64,000 nt of DNA, taken from Thunnus maccoyii (Eukaryota > Chordata > Actinopteri > Scombriformes > Scombridae). Location of the stretch: the NCBI RefSeq assembly GCF_910596095.1, contig NC_056539.1:23799001-23863000 (forward strand), written 5' to 3'. A model generated the notes under the pieces. That model saw nothing but the letters and a program-made list of their open reading frames with translations. It was not told the origin of the DNA and did not search any database. This document shows positions 31,101 through 51,870 of the stretch, piece by piece (positions within the stretch are counted from its first letter, which is position 1; each line of letters starts with the position of its first letter). The position numbers and the translations under genes were made by a program.

Positions 31101-31666
31101 CAAACCGACAGCCAATGCCTACGCTCTGAACTGCTTCGGCCTCCACCTGCTTTACACTCTGGCTGTTGAGATGAGATGGTAAGATAACACCGGTGGTCCT
31201 ATGAACAGTAATCAGTGCATTTTTAATTTGTTATGATCACCATTTCTCTCTCTTTCTCAGCTGCACAGACCAGAAAGTTCTGCGCTTGGCCAAGCTGTCA
31301 GTGGCTCTGTGGGTGCTGGCAATCTCCTGCTGGATTAGTGACCGTTTTGGCTGCAGTTTCTGGCAGAGGCTAAACTTCTGCTACCTGCACGGTATTTGGT
31401 AAGTCCTGGTTTGCCTGTGTCCTTTTTCTTTGCCTTGCCTTACTAGGACATGCCATGTGTATTGATCTTCATTTTATGCATCCTCCAGGCACATTCTGAT
31501 TGTGATAGCGGTGGCATATGGCAGTACCCTGATAGCTTACTTGGATGCCAACTACGAGATACCCTACTCACTGCCTGGACTGCAGTACTGGCCTTGTGAT
31601 AAATGGGCTGTTGGGTTACCTCACATTGTCCTGAAGGGCACTACCAAGACACGGAAACACTGCTAA
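25137..31666 (+). CDS. acer1: acer1: alkaline ceramidase 1
   Basis: Integral membrane ceramidase that hydrolyses ceramide to sphingosine and fatty acid in the ER. Exons: 25137-25143, 27841-27953, 28901-29015, 30400-30538, 31041-31178, 31261-31398, 31489-31666; all borders are GT-AG and phases agree (828 nt, 275 residues). The N-terminus has the calcium-site pattern [11 protein letters not shown]. The zinc-site residues typical of the CREST superfamily are present: SAYFH with its Ser and His, the Asp of MLDE, and HGIWH near the C-terminus. Hydrophobic segments fit seven transmembrane helices. The strongest family match is human ACER1 (264 residues, MPSIFAYQSSEVDW). Its start aligns with the internal ATG at 27861 (266 residues), so the upstream ATG at 25137 would add a nine-residue extension, MGGIYSSER. 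Either start is possible. In human, ACER1 also lies immediately upstream of MLLT1. Confidence 0.93.
25617..25930. repeat. Possible retroelement tail in acer1 intron 1
   Basis: Begins CAGAATCAGAATCAGCTTTA, a common start of fish interspersed repeats; a second such start is at 45306. The rest is not recognised. Confidence 0.4.
26930..27458. repeat. TTAA-type TIR repeat, degenerate left end
   Basis: Right end TTTTGAACCTGTCCTTTAA at 27440-27462, with the body shared with 35209-35860; located in acer1 intron 1. Confidence 0.7.
28025..28835. mobile_element. AAGTAC-family TIR element carrying a hAT-like insert
   Basis: Left end CAGTGGTGGAAGAAGTATTT with TTACTTAAGTAAAAGTAC; right end GCACTTAAGTACAGTACTTG. 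The central 28263-28583 is a separate hAT-like element. Confidence 0.7.
28263..28583 (+). mobile_element. hAT-like non-autonomous element
   Basis: Inverted ends CAGTGGTTCCCAAC and GTTGGAAACGACTG; the same element in reverse orientation is at 46458-46784. Confidence 0.65.
29438..30240. mobile_element. hAT-like element with a TTAA-type element inside
   Basis: Outer ends ATGGTTCCCTACC and GGCTGGGAACCAATGGTT are roughly inverted. The inner part, 29553-30076, starts after TTAA with AGGATATTGCTGGAGATTTT and ends ATAGAAAATCACCAGCCATA. The inner family recurs at 61228-61634. Located in acer1 intron 29016-30399. Confidence 0.5.
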
Positions 31667-34290
31667 TGAAAAGAAAGGGATGTTTAACATTTCTATTGGT
31701 GCACTCTGCTCCAGTAGTTCATAAAGCCACCAAGAAATCTCACCTAGTGACCCTTACACATCACCACCTTTGGGTGTTTTCAGACCTATAGTTTGTTTGC
31801 TCTGGTCTGAATCAGTGGATGATTTTGTAACCTTGTTGTATTTTCCCCTTGGGAAATTTAAAGCGACCCAAAATGCATGCTAAAGTGAGAATGTAAACAC
31901 AGGAAGAAGGTCGTGAGTAAGGTCTTATCGGTCATTGCTAGTTCAGGTTCAACCTTGATTCATTCTCTGACTGGCTGTTAGCAACTGCTGATTTCACACA
32001 TCTGCCCCCCAGTATGCAATGTACACCTGGGTTTGGGAGCAGTTATCCCAAAATTCTTATAGAACATCTTGTAGTTGGATCAGATCAAGGTTGGGTCATG
32101 TTCCCAACACAAACAAACTGCTCCAGAATTTGTTTGTGACCAGACTGAGACCACCTCCTGTAAAGCATCTCACTGTGATTGTTTTGGTCCACACCTGAGT
32201 ATGATTGCTGTGCTCAGATCTACAGAAATGAATCATACACAGAAGAGAATAAACCAGAGTCGAATTCAACCGGACTAAATGATGCAGGTTTGAAAACGAC
32301 CATAGTGACACAATCTGTGATCCAAAGGGATGACCCCACCATCAAAGTTCAAATTAAACCTGCTACCTGCTATCAATTCTTTAATACAATAATAGTCAAA
32401 TAGTCTTTTAATGAACAAACCAACACTAAACAACTAAATCTAGAAAAAATATTGTTTAATAACTCAATTGAAGGACCATTTACAACATAATAATAATAAT
32501 ATTATTGATGGCTTACACTTTCAATCAGGATTAATTGACAAAAATACAAGATAAATATTCCTCATCTGTAGATCAAACTAGGTGTATATTTGAACATACC
32601 TGTCATTTATACAGTCACATATATATTTATGATGATCATCCTAGACAAATAGAGTAAATTCTGTAACATTAATTGAATTCTCTGACCCTTAATTTATCTT
32701 TTTACAGGCATAACAGATTGGGTTTTGAGTGTTTTATAATTAGAGTTGGGTTGAAAAAAAAAACAACTAGTAGAGACTGAGGGCAGCTGATGTTTAGAAC
32801 TGACCGATGTTGAACATCTGTGGAGATGTGCATAATGAGGTGAGGTTTCTTGCAAAGACATTTTATACGTTTGAAGATGATGACTGTCAACCATTAAGAC
32901 ATCCTGAATGACTGAGACAATTAGACAATTAGAGAAGCTGTGTGTTTGTCTATAACAGTTATGTATGTATGATTTAATGTGTAAAAAATCAATTGCTTTT
33001 ATTTATTTTCGATATATGAATGCAAATTTGATTCTGCACATGGCAAAATATATTTATGTACTATATGTTTTCTTTACTTTTCCTAGGAAATAATAGTAAT
33101 AATACTAAACTACTGTCATTATGTTCAGTGCAACAGCGAAGCACTACAGTGAAATATGTTTACATTAATATACCTCAACATGTGATATTTTCACAGTCAG
33201 TCTTCAGGAACCAGCATGAGTTATGTAACCTCAAATAAGTCCAGTCAAATCCTGAACTCATAACAGTTTAGTAAAGTTATATTTCTCTGTGTAAAACCTC
33301 AAAAGTGCTGCTGTATCTGAAGTTATTTTAAACTGAGGACATTTGAGTAACACATATATTGTCAATATTAAATAATTCCTCTGAAAAACTGCGAAACAGC
33401 ATTTTTAAGTGCATTTGTAGACCGACCTTGAAATTGTGTGACTGACCACTCCAATACAATCACATGCAAATTTATTTCTTTCACACGACTGACTCAAAGT
33501 CATCACTGAACTGTTAAAGGCCTCTTTGTTGGAAAAGCTCTTCGTATTTGGTGACGTTTTGAGAATTTTCAGGTACATTGTGCCTCCATTCACATGATCT
33601 TTCCTGAAGGTTACAATACGTAGAACAATAGATCCTTTACACAAAGAAATGCACAAGCGTCCTCTGTCTGTACTTGAATGTTCAACAGTGACCTCCTGTG
33701 GGCTCATGAGATTATTTAAAGTTGTTTGTGAGCAACTGGTGCTTTCTAAAAACTGAATGTTTGAATGTTAACCTTTGACAGCCAGATGATGTACTGGGAG
33801 CCAGATAACAAAATACAATATGTTGGCATGATGACAGAACAAATTAGCTGTAACTTTTCAGTGCCCTGTTGTGGTGAAAGTTTTACAGGAACTGGATGAA
33901 GTGATCTCTCACTTCCTCCGGCCTCTAAAACCCTTCAAATAAAACAATATGAGAAGGGAAATCACTTTTCAGTTGAATTGTTCACAACTCATGTCAGGAC
34001 TAAGGTCATAAATTGTGATAAGGGGTCAGAAATTTAAAAAAAAATTAAAGCATGGGAACAACTGCTTTAGATTTACTCACTAGAGATACGTTTTGTGCAC
34101 ATTATCAAAATGTTTGCTCGAGTTTGGCCTTGAAGGATAGGACACAACTGTATTTTTAGTTATCATGGAAGAATGATAAAATTATTATTGTGGATATAAT
34201 GAAACAGTCTTTTTTATAATGTAAATTGTACTTGTTCTTTTGAAAAATATGTACCATTAATTATAATAAACCTCTCTGTTATGTGTGTGA
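31667..34290 (+). other. acer1: acer1 downstream region / probable 3' UTR
   Basis: About 2.6 kb after the acer1 stop with no coding exon I can support and no strong repeat. Candidate polyadenylation signals are AATAAA at 32248-32253 and at 34265-34270. The second lies at the very start of the tandem duplication unit, and a homologous hexamer recurs at 45537. Which signal acer1 uses cannot be told from sequence. Confidence 0.4.
34265..34270 (+). terminator. Candidate distal acer1 polyadenylation signal, first copy
   Basis: AATAAA in a context homologous to 45537-45542. The shared context begins near 34214 and 45485 and continues downstream for hundreds of bases. Confidence 0.4.
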
Positions 34291-34842
34291 ACTCTGTGGG
34301 ACGTGGCTTCATTTTGTGTTTCTCCCAACATATTGAAAAGGAGGATTTAAAGGTTGATGTCTCAATACAAGTCGGACACCCTTGTGTCTGACAGCAAGGT
34401 GGGATTTCTTTTACTCAGCTTTGACTGAGAGGCAGACTGGATCAGTTTGAACGGCAGGGGAAGAAGGGGAGGCATCAAGCCAGTGAGAGAGTGGTGACCT
34501 TCTGTCCCGTAGCTGAGCCCTGGTAATCTCACATCAAAGTCTGGTACCGCAGAGACCTGACTGCAATGGGCCCTCACTCCCTGACTCTATATAAAAGAGA
34601 TGTCTTCAATCAAAAGACATACTGCTTTTTTTTTTTTTCAGGAGAAACATTTGAAATGGAATCAGTAGACGGGGGCCATTTTAGGCCTCAAAGCTCATTG
34701 TGGAGTGGTAACACTATATTTACTCAGCTATACCCAGATTCACTAGACCTTTATCTTGATGATACAAAAAGTGCATGGTGCTGATAAAGAGCTTTTTTCA
34801 TATTTTTTACTAATTATACTGACATGCAAATGTTTAATATTC

Positions 34843-35950
34843 AGCAGTGGTGGAAGACGCAATATCATACCATAAACATATTTCATTACAAGTACAAGAC
34901 CTGAATTTAAATCCTACTGAAGTGCTTGCAACAAAATGTAGTATCAATAGTAAATATATAAATGATTAAATTATGCAGAATGGTCCCTGTCAGTGTTATA
35001 TTGTTTTAAAACCATTATTATTGATGCAAGCAGTATTTAAACGTAGTAGTTGGTGGAGGTGGAGCTAATTTTAGCAGCTTCATTTCATGTTGGATAGTTT
35101 AATCTGCAACATTGTGTCATATGTTATGAATAAAATAAATGTAGTGAGGTAAAAAGTACAATACTTCCTTGTGAAATGTAGTGGAGTTGAATGATAAAGT
35201 AGCCTTAAAGAATAGGTTCACAGTTTCTCAAGTCTGTCTTAAAACAACAGTCAGGTACCCATATGAATACTGAAAGAGGTCCTCACTGTAATCATTCCTC
35301 CTGTTCATACTGGCCATTAAAAGATCCCCCCAGATGCTTTTTCAACATAAGTGATGGGGGCCAAAATCCACAGTGTGTCCACACAGTCATTTTGTACAAA
35401 AGTGCATTGAAAGGTTTATCTGAAGCTCATGAGGCTTCAGCATTCTGAGGTAGTCATATCAAGTGGATATCTGCCACATCATTCTTTTTAGCATCAAATT
35501 CCCTCTTTGTGTTTCCTTGGACAGCGTTTCCCTGTTGAGCTGCAGTGGAAGTATAGTAACAAAAAGAGAGACTTTGGCACTAAAAAGAGTGTAATGTTGA
35601 AAGATATCTGCTTGATTTCACTCATTGGATGGCTGAAGCTTCACTTGAACTTCAGATAAACTTTTAAATACTGTTTTGCACAGAGGAAGGCTTGTGGATT
35701 TTATCTCCCATCACTACCATTGCAAGTGCATTATGAAGGGATCTTCCAATGGCCAATATGAACAGGAGAAATGATTACAGCAACAAAAAACTATTTTTAA
35801 TGCTCATTTGGACATCTGACTATTGTTTAAGAAAGATTTGAAAAATTGTGAATCCACCCTTTAAATGGAAAGCCTCAGGTTAAGTCCAAGTACCTAAAAT
35901 TGTACTTCAACTTGAGAAAAAGAGGTTAGTTACTTTGCATCACTGCTTTT
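34843..35950. mobile_element. AAGTAC-family element split by a TTAA-flanked element
   Basis: Left end CAGCAGTGGTGGAAGACGC; right end is AGTTACTTTGCATCACTGC. The inner element 35209-35860 has exact TTAA on both sides (35205-35208 and 35861-35864). Confidence 0.65.
35209..35860. mobile_element. TTAA-flanked TIR element
   Basis: Ends AGAATAGGTTCACAGTTTCT and GAAAAATTGTGAATCCACCC are inverted; TTAA target duplication suggests a piggyBac-like origin (inference). Confidence 0.7.
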
Positions 35951-36177
35951 CAGTGAGTATATTATGGTTTTATAAGAGATGGAAGCCGGCATGACATTCT
36001 TTAGCAATCAGCACACTAATAGCATTAGCAAACTACAATCGAAACCCGATTAATCAATTAACATCCTGTGCATTTTACAATTGAAACAGTGCTGAAGCCA
36101 TTGACACAAACTAGTTGTCATGCTCGACAACCATCAAAACTTTATATTTGCAGCTGTGGTACTGCCCGCCTTCTGAG

Positions 36178-36354
36178 TGCTGTGATTGGCTCTATTTCCC
36201 GCTCTCTGATTGGCTGAGAGAGCTGTCAGTTTTGGTTGCCCGGGGACACCATGTCTGCCTTCCGCTTCTGGGCTAGATTGAGCAGCAGGAAGTGGGGAGA
36301 CGCTCCACAAACACAGCTGTAAATAAATACAGCAACCACCGAGGCCAGATAAAC
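36178..36354 (+). promoter_or_regulatory. Promoter/5' leader of truncated mllt1 copy
   Basis: Two inverted CCAAT boxes (ATTGG at 36185-36189 and 36209-36213, 24 bp apart) lie about 150 bp before the ATG, in a locally GC-richer stretch. The arrangement is homologous to the intact gene, where the two boxes are 40 bp apart. Pairs of inverted CCAAT boxes are typical NF-Y sites. No TATA box was seen. Confidence 0.5.
36251..36322 (+). CDS. Upstream ORF in leader of truncated mllt1 copy
   Basis: A 23-codon ORF beginning ACCATGT and ending with TAA 32 bases before the main ATG. It counts as a uORF only if transcription starts upstream of it, which is not known. The intact copy has a shorter uORF that ends at the aligned TAA. 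Confidence 0.25.
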   Translation: MSAFRFWARLSSRKWGDAPQTQL

Positions 36355-45123
<8,769 letters not shown>

Positions 45124-45536
45124 CAGAAGCCAATCCACACTAGCTAACCAAGAAGCACTGTGAACAATCCCAAAAAGACTGGCGCCCCTTTATTCGTGAA
45201 ACGGGCGCGTCACGTTCGACTCTGGTCGTGAACTGATGGGCCTCTTTTTTTTGCCCCGTGCAGAATTCAGTCTGATTATGATCTGACACAAAGTTGTGTT
45301 CTATCAGAATCAGCTTTATTGGCTGAGCATGTGAACACATACAAGGGGAATACACTTAATACCTTTTATTAAATTCTTTCAAAATCTTCAAAAGTTCAAA
45401 TATTATGAGTCTGGACAGACATGGATATAAACTGCAGCTTGACTGGTTTGCAGAGACACACAACTGCAAGGTGGTATTTCAAGTTTATAAATTGCGCTTG
45501 TTGACAAGCTTTGAAAAACATGTATTTTTTAATTGT

Positions 45537-45542
45537 AATAAA
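45537..45542 (+). terminator. Polyadenylation signal downstream of truncated mllt1 copy
   Basis: AATAAA 414 bases after the stop of the truncated copy. Its surroundings are homologous to the AATAAA at 34265, downstream of acer1, so it came with the duplicated 5' flank and now lies where it could end transcripts of the truncated gene. Confidence 0.45.
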
Positions 45543-46149
45543 GCTCTAGTATGTGAATTATGTGGGATGTGGCTTTATTTTTTAATTTTTCCTCTCTTCT
45601 TGCATATTGAAAAGGGGGATTTTATCTTCTGTCTGACAGCCAGGTGGGATTTTTTCACTCAGCTTTGACTGGATCAGTTTGAGCCAGTGAGAGAGTGGTG
45701 ACCTTCTGCCTCGTAGCTGAGCCCCGATAATCTCACATCAAAGTCTGGCACCGCAGAGACTTGACTGCAATGGGCCCTCGCTCCCTGACTCTGTGTAAAA
45801 GACGTCTTCGATCGACAGAAATACCGCTTTCTTTTCAGATGAAACGTGTGAAATGGGACCAGTAGACTAGAGAAGTTCAGACAGAGGCTGAGTAAGCTTA
45901 TTATGACTACCTGTGGAGTTAGTTGGAGGTAATAATACTCTTATCCAGATATACCCAAGTTTACAAAGCATTTATCTTAATACTACAAAAAACTCACTCA
46001 CTACTTTTGATTCAATTTAGATATTTCTTTTGACTGACGTCTTACAAAAATTAACATAAGATACAATGGAATACACTTCTTGTGTAGGCAACCATGTACT
46101 GCTGGTGAAAAACAGCTTTCTGCATGATTTTAATTAATTTCACTGGTAT

Positions 46150-47065
46150 TCAAATTATGTCCTGCATTTAAATGTTTACACAAGTACAAGTATTAGCTAC
46201 AAAATGTATTGACAGTTTCAAATGTAAAAATGTTCATGCAGAATGACCTCTGTTAATGTCACATTATTATATCATTGATCATTATTAATACATTAACACG
46301 TAGGCAGTACTTAAATGTCGCAGTTGGAGCTAATTTTAACTGATTCATACACTATTTGGTTTGGTAGTTTCGCTATAAGTCATTTTATGAAGAAGATTTG
46401 ACACAATGAATAATATCACAAGCTTTAAAAAATACAACACATTGTTAAATATGAAACCAATGGTTTCCAACTTTTGTGACTTTTGACGTTTTACAAAAAG
46501 CCGTAGTCGGGGTCACATTTCACATGTCTATGAGTTGTTAACAGTTCCACCAAATAGTGGTTTTTCCCTCTAAACTTCTCACATGGTTTCATTTCAATAA
46601 ATGTTCAAATGATCCAATATTTCACCAAAAATCAAAGATTAGAGAAAAAGTCCAGAAACTGAAAACAGATTTGTGTATCAGAACTTTGTTTTTCTTCTTT
46701 CCTCTCCCATTAATCATCTCACGGCCCCTCAGATTTATCTGGTGACCCTTTGGAGGGGCCCGACCCCTAGGTTGGGAACCACTGGACTAAACTAGCTAAC
46801 TGTATATATTAAGTATTATTCAGTATTCAGTATTAATAATCTAATGATGTCATATATAATGTCATATATAATAATATATCAGCCGGAAGGAATGAAATAA
46901 GTACTTTTACTTTAATGCTTTAAGTACATTTTGCTGTTAATACTTATGTACTTTTACTTTAGTAAGATTTTTCATGCAGGACTTTTACTTGTAATGGAGT
47001 ATTTTTACATTGCTGTATTAGTACTTTTCCTTAAGTAAAGGACTTGAATACTTCTGCTGTTGAAT
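46150..47065 (-). mobile_element. AAGTAC-family element carrying a hAT-like insert
   Basis: Reverse-orientation relative of 28025-28835; the hAT-like insert is 46458-46784 at the same internal position. Lies between the truncated copy and the mllt1 promoter. Confidence 0.65.
46458..46784 (-). mobile_element. hAT-like non-autonomous element
   Basis: Reverse complement of 28263-28583, ending GGTTGGGAACCACTG. Confidence 0.65.
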
Positions 47066-47492
47066 AAATGTAGTGGTGGAAGTATAAAGTAGCATAAAAC
47101 TCATCTCAACATTGTACTTAAGTACAGTACTTGAGTAAATGTACTTATTGAGTTTATTATTGTTTCATAAGACTTGTTTATGAACCAAAAGCGAAACTGT
47201 GAACTTCTCAGAAGTTTCAACAAACTTATTCTGTGTAAATATAAGAGGAATGTGAGACTTATTAAGTTGTAAAAGTGGGATATGACTGTCATTGTTAATG
47301 TTACTGATATTACATTTACCATACAGTTATCAATAGCTAAATTGTGAAAGCAATACAATCGAGCTCCGATTAATCAATTAACATCATGTGCATTTTACAA
47401 TTGAAACAGGGCTGTAGCCATTGGGACACGCTCGCTGTCACTCGAGACAACCACCAGAAAATGCTTTAATTGTATTTGCGGCTCGGATTCTG

Positions 47493-47729
47493 CCCCGCCT
47501 CCCGACCGTTCTGATTGGCTCCTTTCAAGAGTGCTTAAATTCCTCGCTCTCCGATTGGCTGAGCGAGCTTTCTGTTTTGGTTGCCTGCCAGCAGCCGTCT
47601 GGAAGGGGAGGGGAGCCGTCTGCCTTCCGCTTCTGGGCTGGATTGACACACAATGAGGAGCCGAGGCTGGGGAGACGCTCCACAAACACCGCTGTAAATA
47701 CATACAACAATCACTGAGGCCAGAGGAAC
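47493..47729 (+). promoter_or_regulatory. mllt1: mllt1 promoter and 5' leader
   Basis: GC-box-like CCCCGCC near 47493 and two inverted CCAAT boxes (ATTGG at 47514-47518 and 47554-47558) about 170-215 bp before the ATG. There is no TATA box and CpGs are moderately frequent, as in housekeeping promoters. A short uORF, 47653-47697 (MRSRGWGDAPQTPL), ends 32 bases before the ATG. Confidence 0.5.
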
Positions 47730-49879
47730 ATGGAGAACCAGGTACAGTGGCTTTTCCGTCTCCTTGTGGGGTCTGAACTTTTCACGCAGAAAACGCCAGC
47801 AGGCTGCGCGCCGGCAGGGCAGGAATGAATCATCTGTACTGCTAGCCAGAAGAAAAAAAAAGCTCCTGCTGCTAATGAACTCGTAGTTGTTTGGCTCTGG
47901 AGCTATGCTAGCTTGGGCACTCATACATCGGTATTTACCGCTAGCTAGCTCCAGTCTACCACACCGCTCAGCACCGCTGCATAGCTGCAGCCACAACCGG
48001 GCACACAAAGAGATTCACACCTGGTGTTTATTCTGCTCTGCTGTGTTTAAAAAGCACATGCACGCCGTTAAACACCATGAAAACCATTTTTTTGTGTAGC
48101 TAAGCTAAGCTAGTCTACCTACCAGGAGAGTGTCGGCCGTTGGCTAAAGGCTAAGGAGCCGCTACAAGGCGCCGGGGGAAAAAGATTTGTCCTCTCCAGG
48201 TTGGGCTGGAGAGGCGGGGTGGTGTCTCCACTGCCAGCGGCCCTGAAACCTCACACACACACGGCTAATAAAACCAGCAACCATCACACAACTTCTTGAA
48301 ATATCTAAAGGAGTATTTGCTAACAGTTGGTTAATGTTTAATGCATGCCTCATTCAGGGTTGTAGACTAAAATACACGCAGTATGGTGGAAAACCTGACT
48401 AATTCCCAGTGTGGCTGAACTTGACTCCAGTTATGATGGGCACCCTTGCAATTGGGTGATCATGATAAGGCAAAGAGTCCTGAACATTACAAAAAAAAAA
48501 CAGATGTAAAGACAGATTTGCTCTTGCAAGTTCAAGCCTTCACCTTTAATATAATTGCATTGTTTCTTTTTGCATTGTTTCATACTATTAAAGACTTATA
48601 TCAGCCTAAAAAGCTGCACGATTTACTTCACAAGCTGATAAGTGGGTGAACCAAATTACATATCTGCTTACTGTAAGGGAGATATTGCTTCAAAATGGGT
48701 TACTCTCTAAATGCCTGAGGTTATATTCAAGACTATATTTCAGATGTTAAGGCCACACACACCCATGGAAAGTTGCCCAGCCACTTTCTTGGAACTAGTC
48801 CCCATTCAGCGTTGGCCCCTTTGAAGTTTTTAACTAGATCATCTAGAGGAAGTCTTCAGCTACGAGTTAAAAGGTAGTCAAGTTGTACTTCTGTGAGTGT
48901 TACCAAAGATCTTTCATTCTTATTGCACAAATATATACACTCAGTTGCCAGTTTATTGGTACACGTAGCTGAAAGTAATGCTGTCTAACAACAACACAAC
49001 AACCATTCAATGAAATGAAAAAAAGGTTATTTTGTTTTGTTGCTTTCGAGAGGTTGATTCAACTTTATGACTTGCTTTTTACTAGAGGCTGTTTCTAATG
49101 TTTTATCGACCCTTGCTGATATAAATGAACATTATAACCCTCAAGGCTGTTGTATTATACATTATTTTTAGCCACGAGTTGTATACCAATAAACTGGCAA
49201 CTGAGAGTGTAAAAATTTGCAATGTTTGTTAGTCTGTTGCCACGCTGTCACATCCAGAAGTGAGTCAACTTAAGTCCGTCACTGCTTCATTGGAATTTAT
49301 TCATCTAATGCACATTGCAGCATCCTGATACAGCCAGGTGACAGCTTGGCTAGTCTTAACTGCGTTATGTATGGACAGTAGAGTAAAGGCACAACTTTTA
49401 GTTGTTTGGTCTATAAAAAGTCAGAAAAAGGTCACAAATGACGATTACTGTTTCCCAAAGCCCAAGATGAAACCTAAAATGTCTTATTTTGTCCTGACCA
49501 ACAGTCCACAAACCAAAGACATTCAGTTTACTATCATAGAGGACTAAAGAAACCAGAAGATATTCACATTTAAGAAGCTGGATTATCAAAATCGTTGGCG
49601 ATTAATTGTCTGACAATCGATTTTGATGGACTAATCGTTGCAGCTGTAGCTGAGACTGTTGCTGTTTGCTAGCTGTGTTGAGTGGATGTGTGTTTATGAA
49701 CGCTACAGTTGGGATGACAGGACGAGTAGTCATGCAGCTTTTCATGATCCCCACACATGATTTCCACTACAAGTAACTGTTTTGTCTCTATTTGTGTCGT
49801 CTTGTAGATATATATATAAGCGTTTGGCAAAAATGAAGGATTTAGTCGGAACCTACAGCGTCAGCACCACCATCATGAT

Positions 49880-49956
<77 letters not shown>

Positions 49957-51838
49957 TCCTCTCTTCTCCGAGGGAAATTTTCTGACTTTTACTTCAATCG
50001 TTTATTAGCTGGAAGAGATTAACATGGTCATGAGGGGTGTTATTTACATGGCAGCTGGGAGTTCATTGTTTTCATGGGAGCCAGCGTGTCTGCCAAAATT
50101 TGTATTTCCCCTCAATTGGAGCACTGTGTGTGAGAAAGAGAGAGAGAGGGCTCAAAAGCATCATCTCAGTCTTAGTGGCTTTGTGTTTGTTTTTTTTACA
50201 TTTGCGTCGCTACATTGCCTTTTTGGTAAAGGTTAGCTAAATAAAAATGTGATGCCAAAAGTAGTTTTGCCCATCTGATATTACAAAGAATCGAATGATT
50301 TGAGAAACTCAGCTGTTGTTTTTTGTATCTCTCGGGGTGTTTCATATTTTCAGACAGTTTGACACATTTCAATTGATGTTTATTTATTCTCCCGTTCTCA
50401 TATTGCCTCCTGCGATTTAAATTTTATGATCATTGGCAGAAATTAGAGCAAGCGGTCAGTTTTTTTAGATGTACGTTTCTACACCGCTCACTCAACTGTT
50501 TCTGATATTCGGCTTCATATCTTCTTCGGTTTCATATTTTAAGACTTGGTGTAATTCATCATCGTGAGCTGAAACAATGAACTGATAAATAAATCCGATC
50601 GACAGGAAATTAATTGGCAACTATTTTGATAATCATTCAAGTTTCTGTCGAAATTGCTTTATTCAGCTTCTAAAATGTGAGAGTTTTTTGCTTTTATCTG
50701 TTTTATATCATAGTTAATTCAATATATTATGGATTCGGATTGTTGGGTGAACAAAATAAACAATTTAAAGAGGTCACTTCTTTTATGTTATAGATTAAGT
50801 GATTCATAGAGAAAATAATCAACGCTTATTTGATGATGAAAATAATCGTTTGTTGCAGACCGAGTATTCTCTTGGGAGCTGAAACAAATAGTTGATTGAT
50901 TAGGCTACGGGTAACTATTATTTATATCTATTAATCGTTTTAAAGTCGTTTTTTTTAATGAACGTTCAACATCTCAGATTTGAGGATTTGCTGCTTATTT
51001 TGTCATATATGATAGTAAATTGAATATCTTTGGGTTTTGAACTGATAAGGGCTTCAACTAACTGTTATTTTTATTATCAATTAATCTGTTGATTATTTTC
51101 CTGATTAATTTATTAGTCGTTTGGTCTATAAAATGTCCAAAAATGGTGAAAAATGGTTGAAAGCTCAAGGTGACGTCATCAGAAGTCGTCTTTTATCCCC
51201 ACCAACAGTCCACAACCCAAAGAAATTCAGTTTACTGTCACAAAGACTAAAGAAACAGAAAATATTCACATTTTAAGAAGCTGGAATCTGAGAATTTGGA
51301 CACTTTTTCCTAAAAAAATGACTCTAATCGATAATCAAAGCAGTTGGCGATTAATTTTCCGTCGATGGACTGACCGATTAATTGACTAATTGTTGCAGCT
51401 CTAGAACTGTTAGTCGGGCAAAACATGGATTTTAAAGACAAGTAGATTGATTGATTATGAAACTAATCACAATAATAATTGTAACCTCTTTAATTTTCTG
51501 CTTATTTGTGTGAATTCTCTGTTTGTTTTTTCCACGTTGAAGCTTTTGAATTTGTTGTTCTCATTAATTTCATATGTAGAGTCAGAGTCCTCCTTTTGGC
51601 CCATTATCATCCTGGTTTTTAATGTTGTCCTTATCACATTCCTGATTTTTTTTGTGTGTGTGTGTGTGTGTGTGTGTGGAGTCGGGCTGAGGGAGGGAGG
51701 TGTTGATGATTGGAGGGACTCCGTGGCTGCTCACTATGGGTGTGGTGGAGTCTGGAGTTTAAGGGCATTACTGCCACAGAATGGCCGGGCAGAGTGCCAG
51801 GCAGAGGAGGTGTGTGCGTGTGTGTATTTGTGTGTGTA

Positions 51839-51870
<32 letters not shown>

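Noticed and set aside
47395..48008. Minus-strand ORFs over the mllt1 promoter
   Set aside because: They reflect the GC-richer promoter/first exon composition; no splice sites or homology support a divergent gene.
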